Below are positions 1 to 6,043 of a DNA stretch of 7,607 nucleotides, in pieces (position 1 is the first letter of the stretch; every line of letters begins with the position of its first letter). The position numbers were made by a program, and so were the translations under genes. Under the pieces are notes generated by a model. That model was given only the letters and a program-made list of their open reading frames with translations, was not told where the DNA came from and ran no database searches. The DNA is from Pseudomonadota bacterium (GTDB lineage Bacteria > Pseudomonadota > Gammaproteobacteria > Burkholderiales > Burkholderiaceae_E): contig JAEWEW010000368.1 in NCBI GenBank assembly GCA_023389175.1, positions 1 to 7,607 of the forward strand, in the 5' to 3' direction.

Positions 1-2
1 GC

Positions 3-821
3 ACTCCCCAGGCCCAGGTGCCGGCGGCGGCGACCGTGCCGCCCCAGGCGGAGGCGCTGCCCGGCCAGCAGCCGGGGCAGCCCGGTGTCGCGGCCGTGCC
101 CGGTGCCGGGGAAACGCAGGGCGTGATCGCCACGCCGATCCCGAGCGGGACGATCGAGGCCGCTCCCATGCAGCAGGGCGCGGTGCCGGTGGACCCGAAC
201 CTGAAGACCGGTCCCTCCGGCATCAAGCGGCCGTATGGCGAGATGGCTGCAGTCGACCAGCGCAGCCTGCAGGCACGCGCCACCAACCCGTCCGCCGCCA
301 GCGCGCCGACGGTGGTCAGCACCTCCGCGCCGCCCAGCGCTGCTTCGCCGGCCGCGCCGCCGCAGTCCGCACCGCCCGCGACGGTCGCCACCGCGCCTGC
401 CAGCATCACGCCGGCGCCGGCGCCGGCACCAGTCGGCGGGACCGGCACGCTCGACGGAGTGCCGTTCGGCTGGCCGGTGGCGGGCAGCGTGCTCGAAACC
501 TTCGACCAGACCAGCAACAAGGGTCTGTCGCTCGCGGGCAAGGCGGGCGACACGGTGCGCGCTGCCGCGGACGGCCGGGTGATCTTCAGTGGCGCGGGGC
601 CGCGCGGCTACGGCAACCTGGTGATCGTCAAGCATGAAAAGGAGCTCCTTTCGGTCTACGCGCACAACCGCAGCCTCGCGGTGAAGGAAGGGCAGGCGGT
701 CAAGCGCGGCCAGAAGATCGCCGAACTGGGCAATTCGGGCACCGACGTCCCGAAGCTGCACTTCGAGATCCGCCAGCAGGGCAAGCCGATCGATCCGCTC
801 GCGGTGCTGCCCAGGCGATGA
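3..821 (+). CDS. nlpD: NlpD-like LytM (M23) domain protein, 5'-truncated by the window edge
   Basis: The reading frame is open from the first bases, so the true start, and probably the signal peptide and LysM domain of the family, lie outside the window. The GTG at 18 is only the first start-like codon. What is visible is a long Ala/Pro-rich, low-complexity linker (about 3-450), including a PAPAPAPV stretch, followed by a C-terminal LytM/M23 domain of about 120 residues (GWPVAGSV, AAADGRVIFSG, GYGNLVIVKH, YAHN, LHFEIR, IDPLAVLP). Active M23 enzymes carry HxxxD and HxH zinc ligands. Here the HxxxD region reads NKGLSLAG and the HxH region reads KLHFEI, so key ligands are missing. NlpD and EnvC-type activators have the same degeneracy. 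The likely role is periplasmic or outer-membrane activation of an AmiC-type amidase during septum splitting, not peptidoglycan hydrolysis. The stop overlaps the next gene by ATGA. The family is secure; the symbol is probable. Confidence 0.87.
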   Translation, partial: TPQAQVPAAATVPPQAEALPGQQPGQPGVAAVPGAGETQGVIATPIPSGTIEAAPMQQGAVPVDPNLKTGPSGIKRPYGEMAAVDQRSLQARATNPSAASAPTVVSTSAPPSAASPAAPPQSAPPATVATAPASITPAPAPAPVGGTGTLDGVPFGWPVAGSVLETFDQTSNKGLSLAGKAGDTVRAAADGRVIFSGAGPRGYGNLVIVKHEKELLSVYAHNRSLAVKEGQAVKRGQKIAELGNSGTDVPKLHFEIRQQGKPIDPLAVLPRR

Positions 822-1591
822 CGCCGGTCCTCGTCTTCGACATCGAGACGATTCCCGACGCCGCCGGTCTGCGGGTCGCCTGGGACCTGGCGGACCATCC
901 CGGCGACGAGGCGGTGGTGCAGGCGGCGCAGGAGCGGCGGCGCCTGAAGGTCGGCCACGACTTCCTGCCGCACCACCTGCATCGCGTGATCGCGATCAGC
1001 TGCGTGTTCCGCGATGCCGATGGCGTCCGGGTGCGCAGCCTCGGCAACCTGCAGGACGACGAGCCGAAGCTGATCCAGGATTTCTTCCGCACCATCGACC
1101 GGTACCGCCCGCAACTGGTCTCGTGGAACGGCGGCGGTTTCGACCTGCCGGTCCTCAACTACCGGGCGATGATCCACGGCATCCCGTGCGGCTGCTACTG
1201 GGATACCGGCGACCGCGAGCGGGACTTCCGCTACAACAACTATCTCAACCGCTATCACAGCCGGCACCTGGACCTGATGGACATGCTCGCGATGTTCACC
1301 GGCCGCGCCAACGCCCCGCTCGACGAGATGGCGCGGCTGTGCGGCTTCCCCGGCAAGCTCGGGATGGATGGCTCGAAGGTGTGGGACGCCTGGCGGGAAG
1401 GCCAGCTCGCGGCCATCCGCAACTACTGCGAGACGGACGTCGCCAACACCTGGTTGATGTACTGCCGCTACCAGCTCATCAACTGCCAGCTCAGCCCGGA
1501 GGAGTACCGGGGCGAGATCGCGCTGTTCCGCCGGGCGCTGGAACAGCTGGAAGGGAGCCACTGGGCCGAGTACCTGGCGGCCTGGCGTTGA
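818..1591 (+). CDS. Predicted 3'-5' exonuclease related to the PolB exonuclease domain (DEDDy type)
   Basis: A 257-residue stand-alone exonuclease domain. Motif Exo I is FDIETIPD, with D8 and E10 as metal ligands. Exo II is SWNGGGFDLP, with N104, F108 and D109. Exo III is YCETD, with Y203 and D207, the YxxxD spacing of the DEDDy branch. All four acidic metal ligands are present, so the protein should be catalytically competent for 3'-5' removal of nucleotides from DNA or RNA. No polymerase domain is attached. The family (PolB-like exonuclease 2, DUF-type) is widespread in proteobacteria, but its cellular substrate is not well established. The ATG lies inside the ATGA overlap with the nlpD-like gene, which implies translational coupling and co-transcription. 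rlmD follows after 45 bp in the same frame. The start is fixed by the overlap and by the FDIET motif beginning only seven residues in. Confidence 0.9.
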   Translation: MTPVLVFDIETIPDAAGLRVAWDLADHPGDEAVVQAAQERRRLKVGHDFLPHHLHRVIAISCVFRDADGVRVRSLGNLQDDEPKLIQDFFRTIDRYRPQLVSWNGGGFDLPVLNYRAMIHGIPCGCYWDTGDRERDFRYNNYLNRYHSRHLDLMDMLAMFTGRANAPLDEMARLCGFPGKLGMDGSKVWDAWREGQLAAIRNYCETDVANTWLMYCRYQLINCQLSPEEYRGEIALFRRALEQLEGSHWAEYLAAWR

Positions 1592-1636
1592 AGGCGGTCG
1601 CCGTCAGCGACACGAACGCCCCTGCGCGAGGGTTCC

Positions 1637-3034
1637 ATGCCGGCAGGCCATAGCCGCGCGCCGCGCGACATCGTCGCGCTCGCGGTCGAATCGCTGGATC
1701 TCGACGGCAACGGCGTCGCGCACCACGACGGCAAGGTGGTGTTCGTGCGCGGCGCGCTGCCCGGCGAGGCGGTGCGCGCCGCCATCCTCCGCCGCAAGCC
1801 CCGCTACGACGTGGCGGAGGTGGTGGCGGTCGATCGCGAAAGCAGCAGCCGCGTGCGGCCGCGCTGTGCCCACTTCGGCGTCTGCGGCGGCTGCGCCACC
1901 CAGCATGTCGACGCGCGCGCCCAGGTGGCCTTCAAGCAGCGGGTGCTGGAGGACACGCTGCAGCACCTCGGCCGGGTGCGCCCGGAGACGGTGCTGCCGC
2001 CGATCGAGGGACCGGCGTGGGGCTACCGCTACCGGGCGCGGCTCACGGTGCGCGACGTGCCGAAGAAGGGCGGCGTGCTGGTCGGCTTCCACGAGCGGGG
2101 CTCGAGCTATGTTGCCGACATGCGCGAGTGCCACACGATGCCGCCCTTCGTGTCGGACCTGTTGCTGCCGCTGCGGGACCTGGTGGCCGGGCTCTCCATC
2201 CGCACCCGCCTGCCGCAGATCGAGGTGGCGGTGGGGGATTCGCCGGTCCGCCTGGTGGCGCTCGTCTTCCGGGTGCTGGAGCCGCCGAGCGACGTCGACC
2301 TGGAACGGCTTTGCGTGTTCGCCGCGACGCATCGGGTGGAACTCTGGCTTCAGCCCAAGGGGCCGGACACGGTGCGCCTGCTGTGCGATCCCAACGGGAA
2401 CCGGGAGGCTCCGGTCTCCGGGCTCGGCTATCGCCTGGACGAGTTCGGCCTGCACTTTCCGTTCTCGCCGACCGAGTTCACGCAGGTCAACTTCGCGATC
2501 AACCAGGTGCTGGTATCCCGCGCCGTGCGCCTGCTAGATCCCGCACCGGGCGATCGGGTGGTGGACCTCTTCTGCGGGCTGGGCAACTTCACCCTGCCGC
2601 TGGCCACGCGCGCGTCACGGGTGCTCGGCATCGAGGGTGCCGCGGCGCTGGTGGAGCGGGCCCGGACCAACGCCGGGCGCAATCGCCACGTCCTGCGCGC
2701 AGCGGTCGGCAGCCCCGACGGCGTTGAGTTCCGAGTCGCCAACCTGTTCGCGATGGACGCCGAGGGGTGGCATGCCCTCGGCCAGGTCGACCGTCTGCTG
2801 ATCGATCCGCCACGCGACGGCGCGCTTGCGGTCGCGCAGGCGCTGGTCGCGGCGGCACCGCCCGGCTCGGCCGGACGGCCCGGCCGCATCGTCTACGTGT
2901 CCTGCAATCCCGCGACGCTGGCCCGCGATGTCGGCCTGCTGGTGCACACCGGCGGCTGGCGGCTGGTGCAGGCGGGCGTGGTGAACATGTTCCCGCACAC
3001 CGGGCACGTGGAGTCGATCGCAGTCCTGGAGTGA
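1637..3034 (+). CDS. rlmD: 23S rRNA (uracil(1939)-C(5))-methyltransferase RlmD
   Basis: A 465-residue SAM-dependent methyltransferase that makes m5U at position 1939 of 23S rRNA. An N-terminal TRAM-like RNA-binding domain spans about 12-70 (ESLDLDGNGVAHHDGKVVFV). The 4Fe-4S cluster cysteines are C77, C83 and C86 (CxxxxxCGGC) with C165 in RECHTM. A FSPTEFTQVN segment lies near 276-285. The SAM-binding motif DLFCGLGNF is at 310-318, and IDPPR is at 389-393. The catalytic nucleophile is C423 in VSCNPATLARD, and the general base is probably E459 in HTGHVES. The four cluster cysteines distinguish RlmD from TrmA. It is slightly longer than the E. coli protein (433 residues). ATG 1637 has GAGGG at 1628-1632, and no other ATG lies in frame after the preceding stop. 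It probably belongs to the upstream operon. Confidence 0.96.
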   Translation: MPAGHSRAPRDIVALAVESLDLDGNGVAHHDGKVVFVRGALPGEAVRAAILRRKPRYDVAEVVAVDRESSSRVRPRCAHFGVCGGCATQHVDARAQVAFKQRVLEDTLQHLGRVRPETVLPPIEGPAWGYRYRARLTVRDVPKKGGVLVGFHERGSSYVADMRECHTMPPFVSDLLLPLRDLVAGLSIRTRLPQIEVAVGDSPVRLVALVFRVLEPPSDVDLERLCVFAATHRVELWLQPKGPDTVRLLCDPNGNREAPVSGLGYRLDEFGLHFPFSPTEFTQVNFAINQVLVSRAVRLLDPAPGDRVVDLFCGLGNFTLPLATRASRVLGIEGAAALVERARTNAGRNRHVLRAAVGSPDGVEFRVANLFAMDAEGWHALGQVDRLLIDPPRDGALAVAQALVAAAPPGSAGRPGRIVYVSCNPATLARDVGLLVHTGGWRLVQAGVVNMFPHTGHVESIAVLE

Positions 3035-3042
3035 GTGGCGGG

Positions 3043-3058
3043 CGCCGCACCAGCGGCG
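3043..3058 (+). other. GC hairpin just after rlmD
   Basis: A 6-bp inverted repeat, CGCCGC-ACCA-GCGGCG, begins 8 bp after the rlmD stop. No T-run follows, so it is not a canonical intrinsic terminator. It may protect the 3' end or assist Rho-dependent termination. In a genome this GC-rich such a short stem can be chance. Confidence 0.25.
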
Positions 3059-3225
3059 TGACTCTCGCGTACGCCGGCAACGAAGGTGGGCGGGGCGGCA
3101 GTCCGTTGATACCGGTCAACTCGCGCCTGACGCCGGAAGCGTAGCAGCCCCGGCACAGGCCGCCAGCAGAGCAGATGCTTCGCGCGCGGCGTCCCGGGCA
3201 AGGACGAGACCGATCCCCTAGGGTT
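3059..3225. other. Non-coding gap between rlmD and the ars remnant
   Basis: I see no convincing gene here. Short open frames on both strands are GC-driven and match nothing I recognise. The right end contains the palindrome CCCTAGGG (3216-3223), which is part of one copy of the imperfect direct repeat flanking the ars block. Confidence 0.4.
3212..3225 (+). repeat. Left copy of imperfect direct repeat flanking the ars block
   Basis: The pattern GATCC-N4-GGGTT occurs here and again at 4989-5002, with 10 of 14 positions identical. The two copies bracket the ars remnant and the ATP-grasp gene. This could be an insertion duplication or att-like scar. The match is short and degenerate, so coincidence is quite possible. 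Confidence 0.25.
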
Positions 3226-3259
3226 GCGGATCTTCCGATATTTCCAGAAACTTCGAATT
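3226..3259 (+). promoter_or_regulatory. Possible ars promoter/operator region
   Basis: A distinctly AT-rich patch in a GC-rich surrounding lies directly before the arsR-like start. It contains the palindrome TTTCCAGAAA (3241-3250) and the palindrome TTCGAA (3252-3257). ArsR-family repressors bind AT-rich dyads overlapping their own promoter, and the position fits that habit. I cannot assign a convincing -35/-10 pair, and no clear Shine-Dalgarno precedes ATG 3260. Confidence 0.3.
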
Positions 3260-3351
3260 ATGAGAGAAGAGAAGACCGTAGCCTTGCAGCTGATTGCTGC
3301 CTGGGCGCCGGGTGCGAGGAGATCACCGCCCCTGCCTGCAAGAACTGCTGA
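3260..3351 (+). pseudogene. arsR: arsR remnant: start and Cys-rich end kept, DNA-binding core deleted
   Basis: Two pieces in different frames look like the two ends of an ArsR/SmtB-family arsenic-responsive repressor. From ATG 3260 the frame reads MREEKTVALQ, like the N-terminus of proteobacterial ArsR proteins. From about 3283 another frame reads LAADCCLGAGCEEITAPACKNC (split here for reading: LAADCCLGAG then CEEITAPACKNC) and ends at TGA 3349-3351. That Cys-rich tail resembles the C-termini of this ArsR type. The roughly 80-90 residues expected between them, including the winged helix, are absent, and the junction also shifts frame. The deletion breakpoint lies around 3280-3295. A functional repressor is not possible from this copy. 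The assignment rests on remembered family ends, not an alignment, and the N-terminal piece is the weaker of the two. Confidence 0.48.
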
Positions 3352-3368
3352 CCCGTACCGGAGAAACC

Positions 3369-3485
3369 ATGAAGCGCTTTCACGTCCATCTTCACGTCGA
3401 CGACCTCAGCCTGTTCGGCTTCCAGTCGGGCGCAGCCCTGGCCACCGTGGGATCCGAGACACGGGCGGCAGCCCCAGGGGCATGA
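3369..3485 (+). pseudogene. arsI: Truncated ArsI/CadI-like VOC protein stub (38 codons)
   Basis: ATG 3369 is preceded by GGAG (3360-3363) at 5-nt spacing. The product begins MKRFHVHLHVDDLS, which closely resembles the N-terminus of the ArsI/CadI family of vicinal-oxygen-chelate proteins (organoarsenical C-As lyase or cadmium-induced protein, usually about 130-170 residues). It then jumps to LFGFQSGAALATVGSETRAA and stops. The GFQ piece resembles the family's later HLGFQ/HLGLQ strand, so an internal deletion is likely. The metal ligands and the Cys pair expected of ArsI are gone, so it cannot be an active lyase. The stop TGA (3483-3485) overlaps ATG 3482 of the next gene as ATGA, so translating the stub may still feed ribosomes to that gene. 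The N-terminal match is good; the reading of the second half is inference. Confidence 0.55.
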
Positions 3486-4813
3486 ACATGTCGGTCCAGG
3501 ATGCCGTCAACTCGAACCTGCTGTCAGCCTGGGCGCAAGGCAGCAGCGGTGTGCCCGTGTCCGTCGAAGGCCTGAACGCAGGCTGCTTCTGCGTCAGCCT
3601 CGACGCTGACGCCTTGTCCCGGGCGTTGCAGGAGGAAGTCGGGTCACCAGAGATCCTCCAGCTGGTCCAGGAGCGCTGCCCCTACCTGTTCTCCGCCCGT
3701 CCCGTGTTCGTGTCACACACGCACATGAATCGCATGGAACGGGTCATCAAGGCAGTCGAGTCCGTCGCCGCGCTTCCAGCGTATCGAGAACTGGTGCTGG
3801 CACGCTCACCGGAGATTGCGCGCCACGAGCAGGGAGCACGCGGCGTGTTCTTCGGCTACGACTTCCACGTCGCGGAAGATGCCTTCGGCCTGATCGAGGT
3901 GAACACGAACGCCGGCGGGGCGATGCTCAATGCCGTGCTGGGCCGCGCGCACCGGGCGTGCTGCCTGCCGGTGGAGCGCCTCGGCCCGACCGCATCGCGT
4001 GTCGACACCTTCGAACGCGCCATCGTCGACATGTTCCACGCCGAGTGGCGGCGCAGCGGCCGCAAGCGCACGCTGCAGACGATCGCGATCGTTGACGAAA
4101 CGCCGCGCGAGCAGTACCTCTACCCCGAGTTCCTCCTGTTCCAGCGTCTCTTCGAGCGCGGCGGACTGCGGGCGATCATTGCGGATCCGGGTGAGCTGCA
4201 GTGTCGAGGCGAAGACCTGTACTTCGGCGACACGCGCATCGACCTGGTCTACAACCGCTTGACGGACTTCTACCTGCAGGCGCCTTCATCCGCCGCGATC
4301 CGTACGGCGTACCTGGCCGACCAGATCGTGCTGACGCCGCATCCCCACGCTCACGCGCTCTACGCGGACAAGCGGAACCTCGCGATCCTGAGCGATGCAC
4401 AGCGGCTCGACGAACTCGGTGTTCCCCTCGAACACCGCCAGGAGTTGCTCGCCGGCGTACCGCACACGGTTGTCGTCGATGCGTCGAATGCGGAGCAGCT
4501 GTGGGGCGATCGCAAGCGGCTGTTCTTCAAGCCGTTCACCGGGTACGGCAGCCGCGCCGCATACCGCGGCGACAAGGTGACGCAGCGCGTGTGGTCGGAG
4601 ATCATGGGCGGCGGCTACGTCGCCCAGGCACTGGTCGCACCGGGGGAGCGCAATGTGGACCCGGCGGCCGAGAGACCCCTGAAGTTCGACTTGCGAGAGT
4701 ACGTGTACGACGGGCTGGTGCAGTGGACGGCCGCCCGCCTGTACCAGGGGCAGACGACGAACTTCCGCACCCCCGGGGGCGGCTTCGCGCCGGTGTACGA
4801 GGGGCCACTTTGA
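3482..4813 (+). CDS. Uncharacterised ATP-grasp ligase, glutathionylspermidine-synthase-like, in an ars context
   Basis: A 443-residue soluble protein with no signal peptide or membrane segment. A Mg-binding block at 125-150 reads GYDFH (D127) then IEVNTNAGG (E139, N141, N143). It resembles the D/E/N triad of glutathionylspermidine synthase. The nucleotide-binding part lies far downstream: FFKPFTGYGSRAAYRG at 348-363, with K350 and a Gly loop at 354-357, then FDLREYVYDG at 402-411 (D403, R405), and a Gly-rich TPGGGFAPVY near the end. In common ATP-grasp enzymes the Lys and Gly loop precede the Mg ligands, so the order here is that of the permuted type. The likely reaction is ATP-dependent amide ligation through an acyl phosphate; the substrate is unknown. 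ATG 3482 overlaps the stub's stop, but ATG 3488 lies 7 nt after AGGGG (3476-3480) and is equally plausible. The frame is also open back to the arsR-like ATG 3260. The ligase family is fairly secure; an arsenic role is inference. Confidence 0.8.
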   Translation: MNMSVQDAVNSNLLSAWAQGSSGVPVSVEGLNAGCFCVSLDADALSRALQEEVGSPEILQLVQERCPYLFSARPVFVSHTHMNRMERVIKAVESVAALPAYRELVLARSPEIARHEQGARGVFFGYDFHVAEDAFGLIEVNTNAGGAMLNAVLGRAHRACCLPVERLGPTASRVDTFERAIVDMFHAEWRRSGRKRTLQTIAIVDETPREQYLYPEFLLFQRLFERGGLRAIIADPGELQCRGEDLYFGDTRIDLVYNRLTDFYLQAPSSAAIRTAYLADQIVLTPHPHAHALYADKRNLAILSDAQRLDELGVPLEHRQELLAGVPHTVVVDASNAEQLWGDRKRLFFKPFTGYGSRAAYRGDKVTQRVWSEIMGGGYVAQALVAPGERNVDPAAERPLKFDLREYVYDGLVQWTAARLYQGQTTNFRTPGGGFAPVYEGPL

Positions 4814-4829
4814 CCTAACGGAGGCACGC

Positions 4830-4919
4830 ATGACGTGGATGGATCAGCCCTCCCGATATGTGTTCTTCACCGGCAAGGGGGGCGTCGGCATCAGCGCTCT
4901 AGCCCAATTGGCGCAGTAG
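4830..4919 (+). pseudogene. arsA: arsA remnant: N-terminal 20 codons, broken in the P-loop
   Basis: ATG 4830 has a strong GGAGG (4820-4824) at 5-nt spacing and lies 16 bp after the ligase stop. The product begins MTWMDQPSRYVFFTGKGGVG, the characteristic start of ArsA, the ATPase that drives the ArsB arsenite pump (about 580 residues). After GGVG the sequence changes abruptly to ISALAQLAQ and a stop at 4917-4919. The P-loop lysine and the following Thr/Ser (normally GKT) are lost. The breakpoint is near 4890. With no second half, no Cys metal site and no Walker lysine, the product cannot function. The N-terminal match is strong. It shows that the ligase once sat inside an arsenic operon, between arsI-like and arsA genes. 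Confidence 0.75.
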
Positions 4920-5027
4920 CGGTAGCGCACGGCCATCGCAGCTGCCGGGCCAGGCGTGCCGGCACCCGCTCCTCCAACCCGTGGGGCAGATCCTGTTGGG
5001 TTCCCTAAGTAATCCCGCGCCCAGGGC
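4920..5027. other. Non-coding tail of the ars block
   Basis: No gene is recognisable. I looked for the missing part of arsA, an integrase or a transposase in all frames and saw none. The stretch just after the arsA break (4900-4925) contains a short GCGC stem resembling a tRNA D-arm, but no tRNA can be folded around it. Confidence 0.4.
4989..5002 (+). repeat. Right copy of imperfect direct repeat flanking the ars block
   Basis: This is the second occurrence of GATCC-N4-GGGTT, in the same orientation as 3212-3225. It lies between the arsA stub and the terminator of the neighbouring housekeeping gene, where the end of an insertion would be expected. Statistical support is weak. Confidence 0.25.
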
Positions 5028-5054
5028 AAAAAAAAGGGGCGCTTTTCGCGCCCC
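5028..5054 (-). terminator. Intrinsic terminator of the BI-1/YccA gene
   Basis: On the - strand a perfect 7-bp stem GGGGCGC/GCGCCCC with a GAAAA loop is followed at once by a run of eight T. It lies 38 bp after the stop of the - strand gene. On the + strand the T-run is missing, so it acts mainly for the leftward transcript. Confidence 0.88.
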
Positions 5055-5091
5055 CTGGTTTCGGCGATGTTCGCCGTGCTTCGATCCCGCC

Positions 5092-5793
5092 CTACTCGTT
5101 GTTGCCGCCGGCGATGCCGAGCAGCGCGAGCAGGTTGCTGAACACGTTGTAGATGCTGATGTAGACCGAAAGCGTCGCGGTGATGTAGTTGGTCTCGCCG
5201 CCGTTCACCACCCGCTGCAGGTCATAGAGGATGAACAGCGAGAAGATGATGATCGCGAGCGACGAGATGGTGAGCATCAGCGCCGGCATCTGCAGCCAGA
5301 TGTTGGCGATGGCCGCGAGGAAGATCACCACGAAGCCGATCATCAGCCATTTGCCCATGCCGGAGAAGTCGCGCTTGGACGTGGTGGCGATGGAGGCCAT
5401 GACCGCGAACACCAGGGCCGTGCCGCCGAAGGCGTACATGATCAGCGCCGCTCCGTTGGAGAGGCCGAGCACCGCGCCGATCAGCCGGGACAGCATTAGT
5501 CCCATGAAGAACGTGAAGCCGAGCAGCAGCAGGACCCCGACCGAGCTGTCCTTGTACCGGTTGATGGCGTACATGAAGCCGAACGCCACCACCAGGAACA
5601 CGATCAGCGCCATGCCGGGGCTGCCCGCGAAGAAGGTGAAGCCGGTGCTGACACCGATCCAGGCGCCGATGACCGTCGGGATCAGCGACAGCGCCAGCAG
5701 CCAGTAGGTGTTGCGCAGCACGCGGTTGCGCGTCTCGACCGAGGTGGCGACGCCCCCCTGTCCGTAGCGCAGCGAGCCTTGTTCGATTGCCAT
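5092..5793 (-). CDS. Bax inhibitor-1/YccA family membrane protein
   Basis: A 233-residue inner-membrane protein of the TMBIM/BI-1 family, close in length to E. coli YccA (219). Seven hydrophobic segments are visible at about 31-49, 60-78, 86-108, 114-136, 149-167, 171-190 and 203-228, after a polar N-terminus. The signature near the end is LYDLQRVVNGGETNYI (D191) followed by VYISIYNVFSNLLALLG. Some relatives (BsYetJ) are pH-gated calcium leak channels with an Asp pair. Here the last helix has Ser/Ile where the second Asp would be expected, as in the YccA group, whose members modulate the FtsH protease. I infer a YccA-like role, not proven channel activity. The chosen ATG (5793) has GGGGAG on the - strand (5803-5808) nine bases upstream. 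An in-frame ATG 11 codons further up has no better site. It is transcribed divergently from ndk. Confidence 0.9.
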   Translation of the reverse strand: MAIEQGSLRYGQGGVATSVETRNRVLRNTYWLLALSLIPTVIGAWIGVSTGFTFFAGSPGMALIVFLVVAFGFMYAINRYKDSSVGVLLLLGFTFFMGLMLSRLIGAVLGLSNGAALIMYAFGGTALVFAVMASIATTSKRDFSGMGKWLMIGFVVIFLAAIANIWLQMPALMLTISSLAIIIFSLFILYDLQRVVNGGETNYITATLSVYISIYNVFSNLLALLGIAGGNNE

Positions 5794-5860
5794 CTGTGGT
5801 ATCTCCCCAATCCGTGTGCGATTCATGTGGGGGCCCGGTGCGGACCCTTCAAGCGCGCCG

Positions 5861-5866
5861 ACTATA
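5861..5866 (-). promoter_or_regulatory. Candidate -10 box for the BI-1/YccA gene
   Basis: The - strand reads TATAGT here, about 70 bp before the start codon, in a locally AT-rich stretch of the divergent intergenic region. No good -35 hexamer is visible at 16-18 bp, so this is only a candidate. Confidence 0.35.
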
Positions 5867-6007
5867 ACGTTCGAGCCGGCAAAACCGCTGCTTTTCCTAG
5901 AAAACCTACGTGAATTTTCTGACAGTCGGCTGCACTGCCGGCCGGGTCGGTGGCGCAACAGGCGAGAACGCGGCGCACGCTGCACCGCGGTAGAACGTCG
6001 GCGCGCT

Positions 6008-6016
6008 TGTTATAAT
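6008..6016 (+). promoter_or_regulatory. Extended -10 promoter of ndk
   Basis: TGTTATAAT is a perfect TATAAT -10 hexamer with the TGn extension. It lies 27 bp before the ndk start and stands out in GC-rich DNA. The -35 region at the right distance is poor, as is usual for extended -10 promoters. Transcription would begin near 6023, giving a leader of about 20 nt with GGAG at 6034-6037. Confidence 0.7.
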
Positions 6017-6043
6017 TTCGGGTTCACTTCCACGGAGCGCCAC

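Noticed and set aside
656..1561. A long open frame (301 codons) on the - strand opposite the exonuclease gene
   Set aside because: It is antisense to a gene with complete catalytic motifs, its product is compositionally biased (His/Ala/Val/Glu/Arg-rich), and it has no recognisable domain. It is a GC-rich shadow frame.
1604..2455. A 283-codon frame on the - strand opposite rlmD
   Set aside because: rlmD on the + strand is unambiguous; the antisense product is His/Arg/Ala-rich with no motif.
4813..4820. ACCTAAC resembles an integron attC core (RYYYAAC)
   Set aside because: There is no matching GTTRRRY partner or folded attC structure nearby, and the bases are better explained as the leader before the arsA ribosome-binding site.
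4899..4975. Possible tRNA (D-arm resembling tRNA-Pro, GCGC stem with GGTA loop)
   Set aside because: No pairing acceptor stem, no acceptable anticodon arm and no GGTTCRA T-arm at the right distance.
5231..5707. A + strand frame opposite the BI-1/YccA gene
   Set aside because: It is the complement of the membrane-protein gene, with no promoter, ribosome site or domain of its own.
5816..6043. N-terminal extension of Ndk to an upstream in-frame ATG
   Set aside because: It would cover the TGTTATAAT promoter and add residues unlike any Ndk. ATG 6044 gives the family's normal N-terminus with a good ribosome-binding site.
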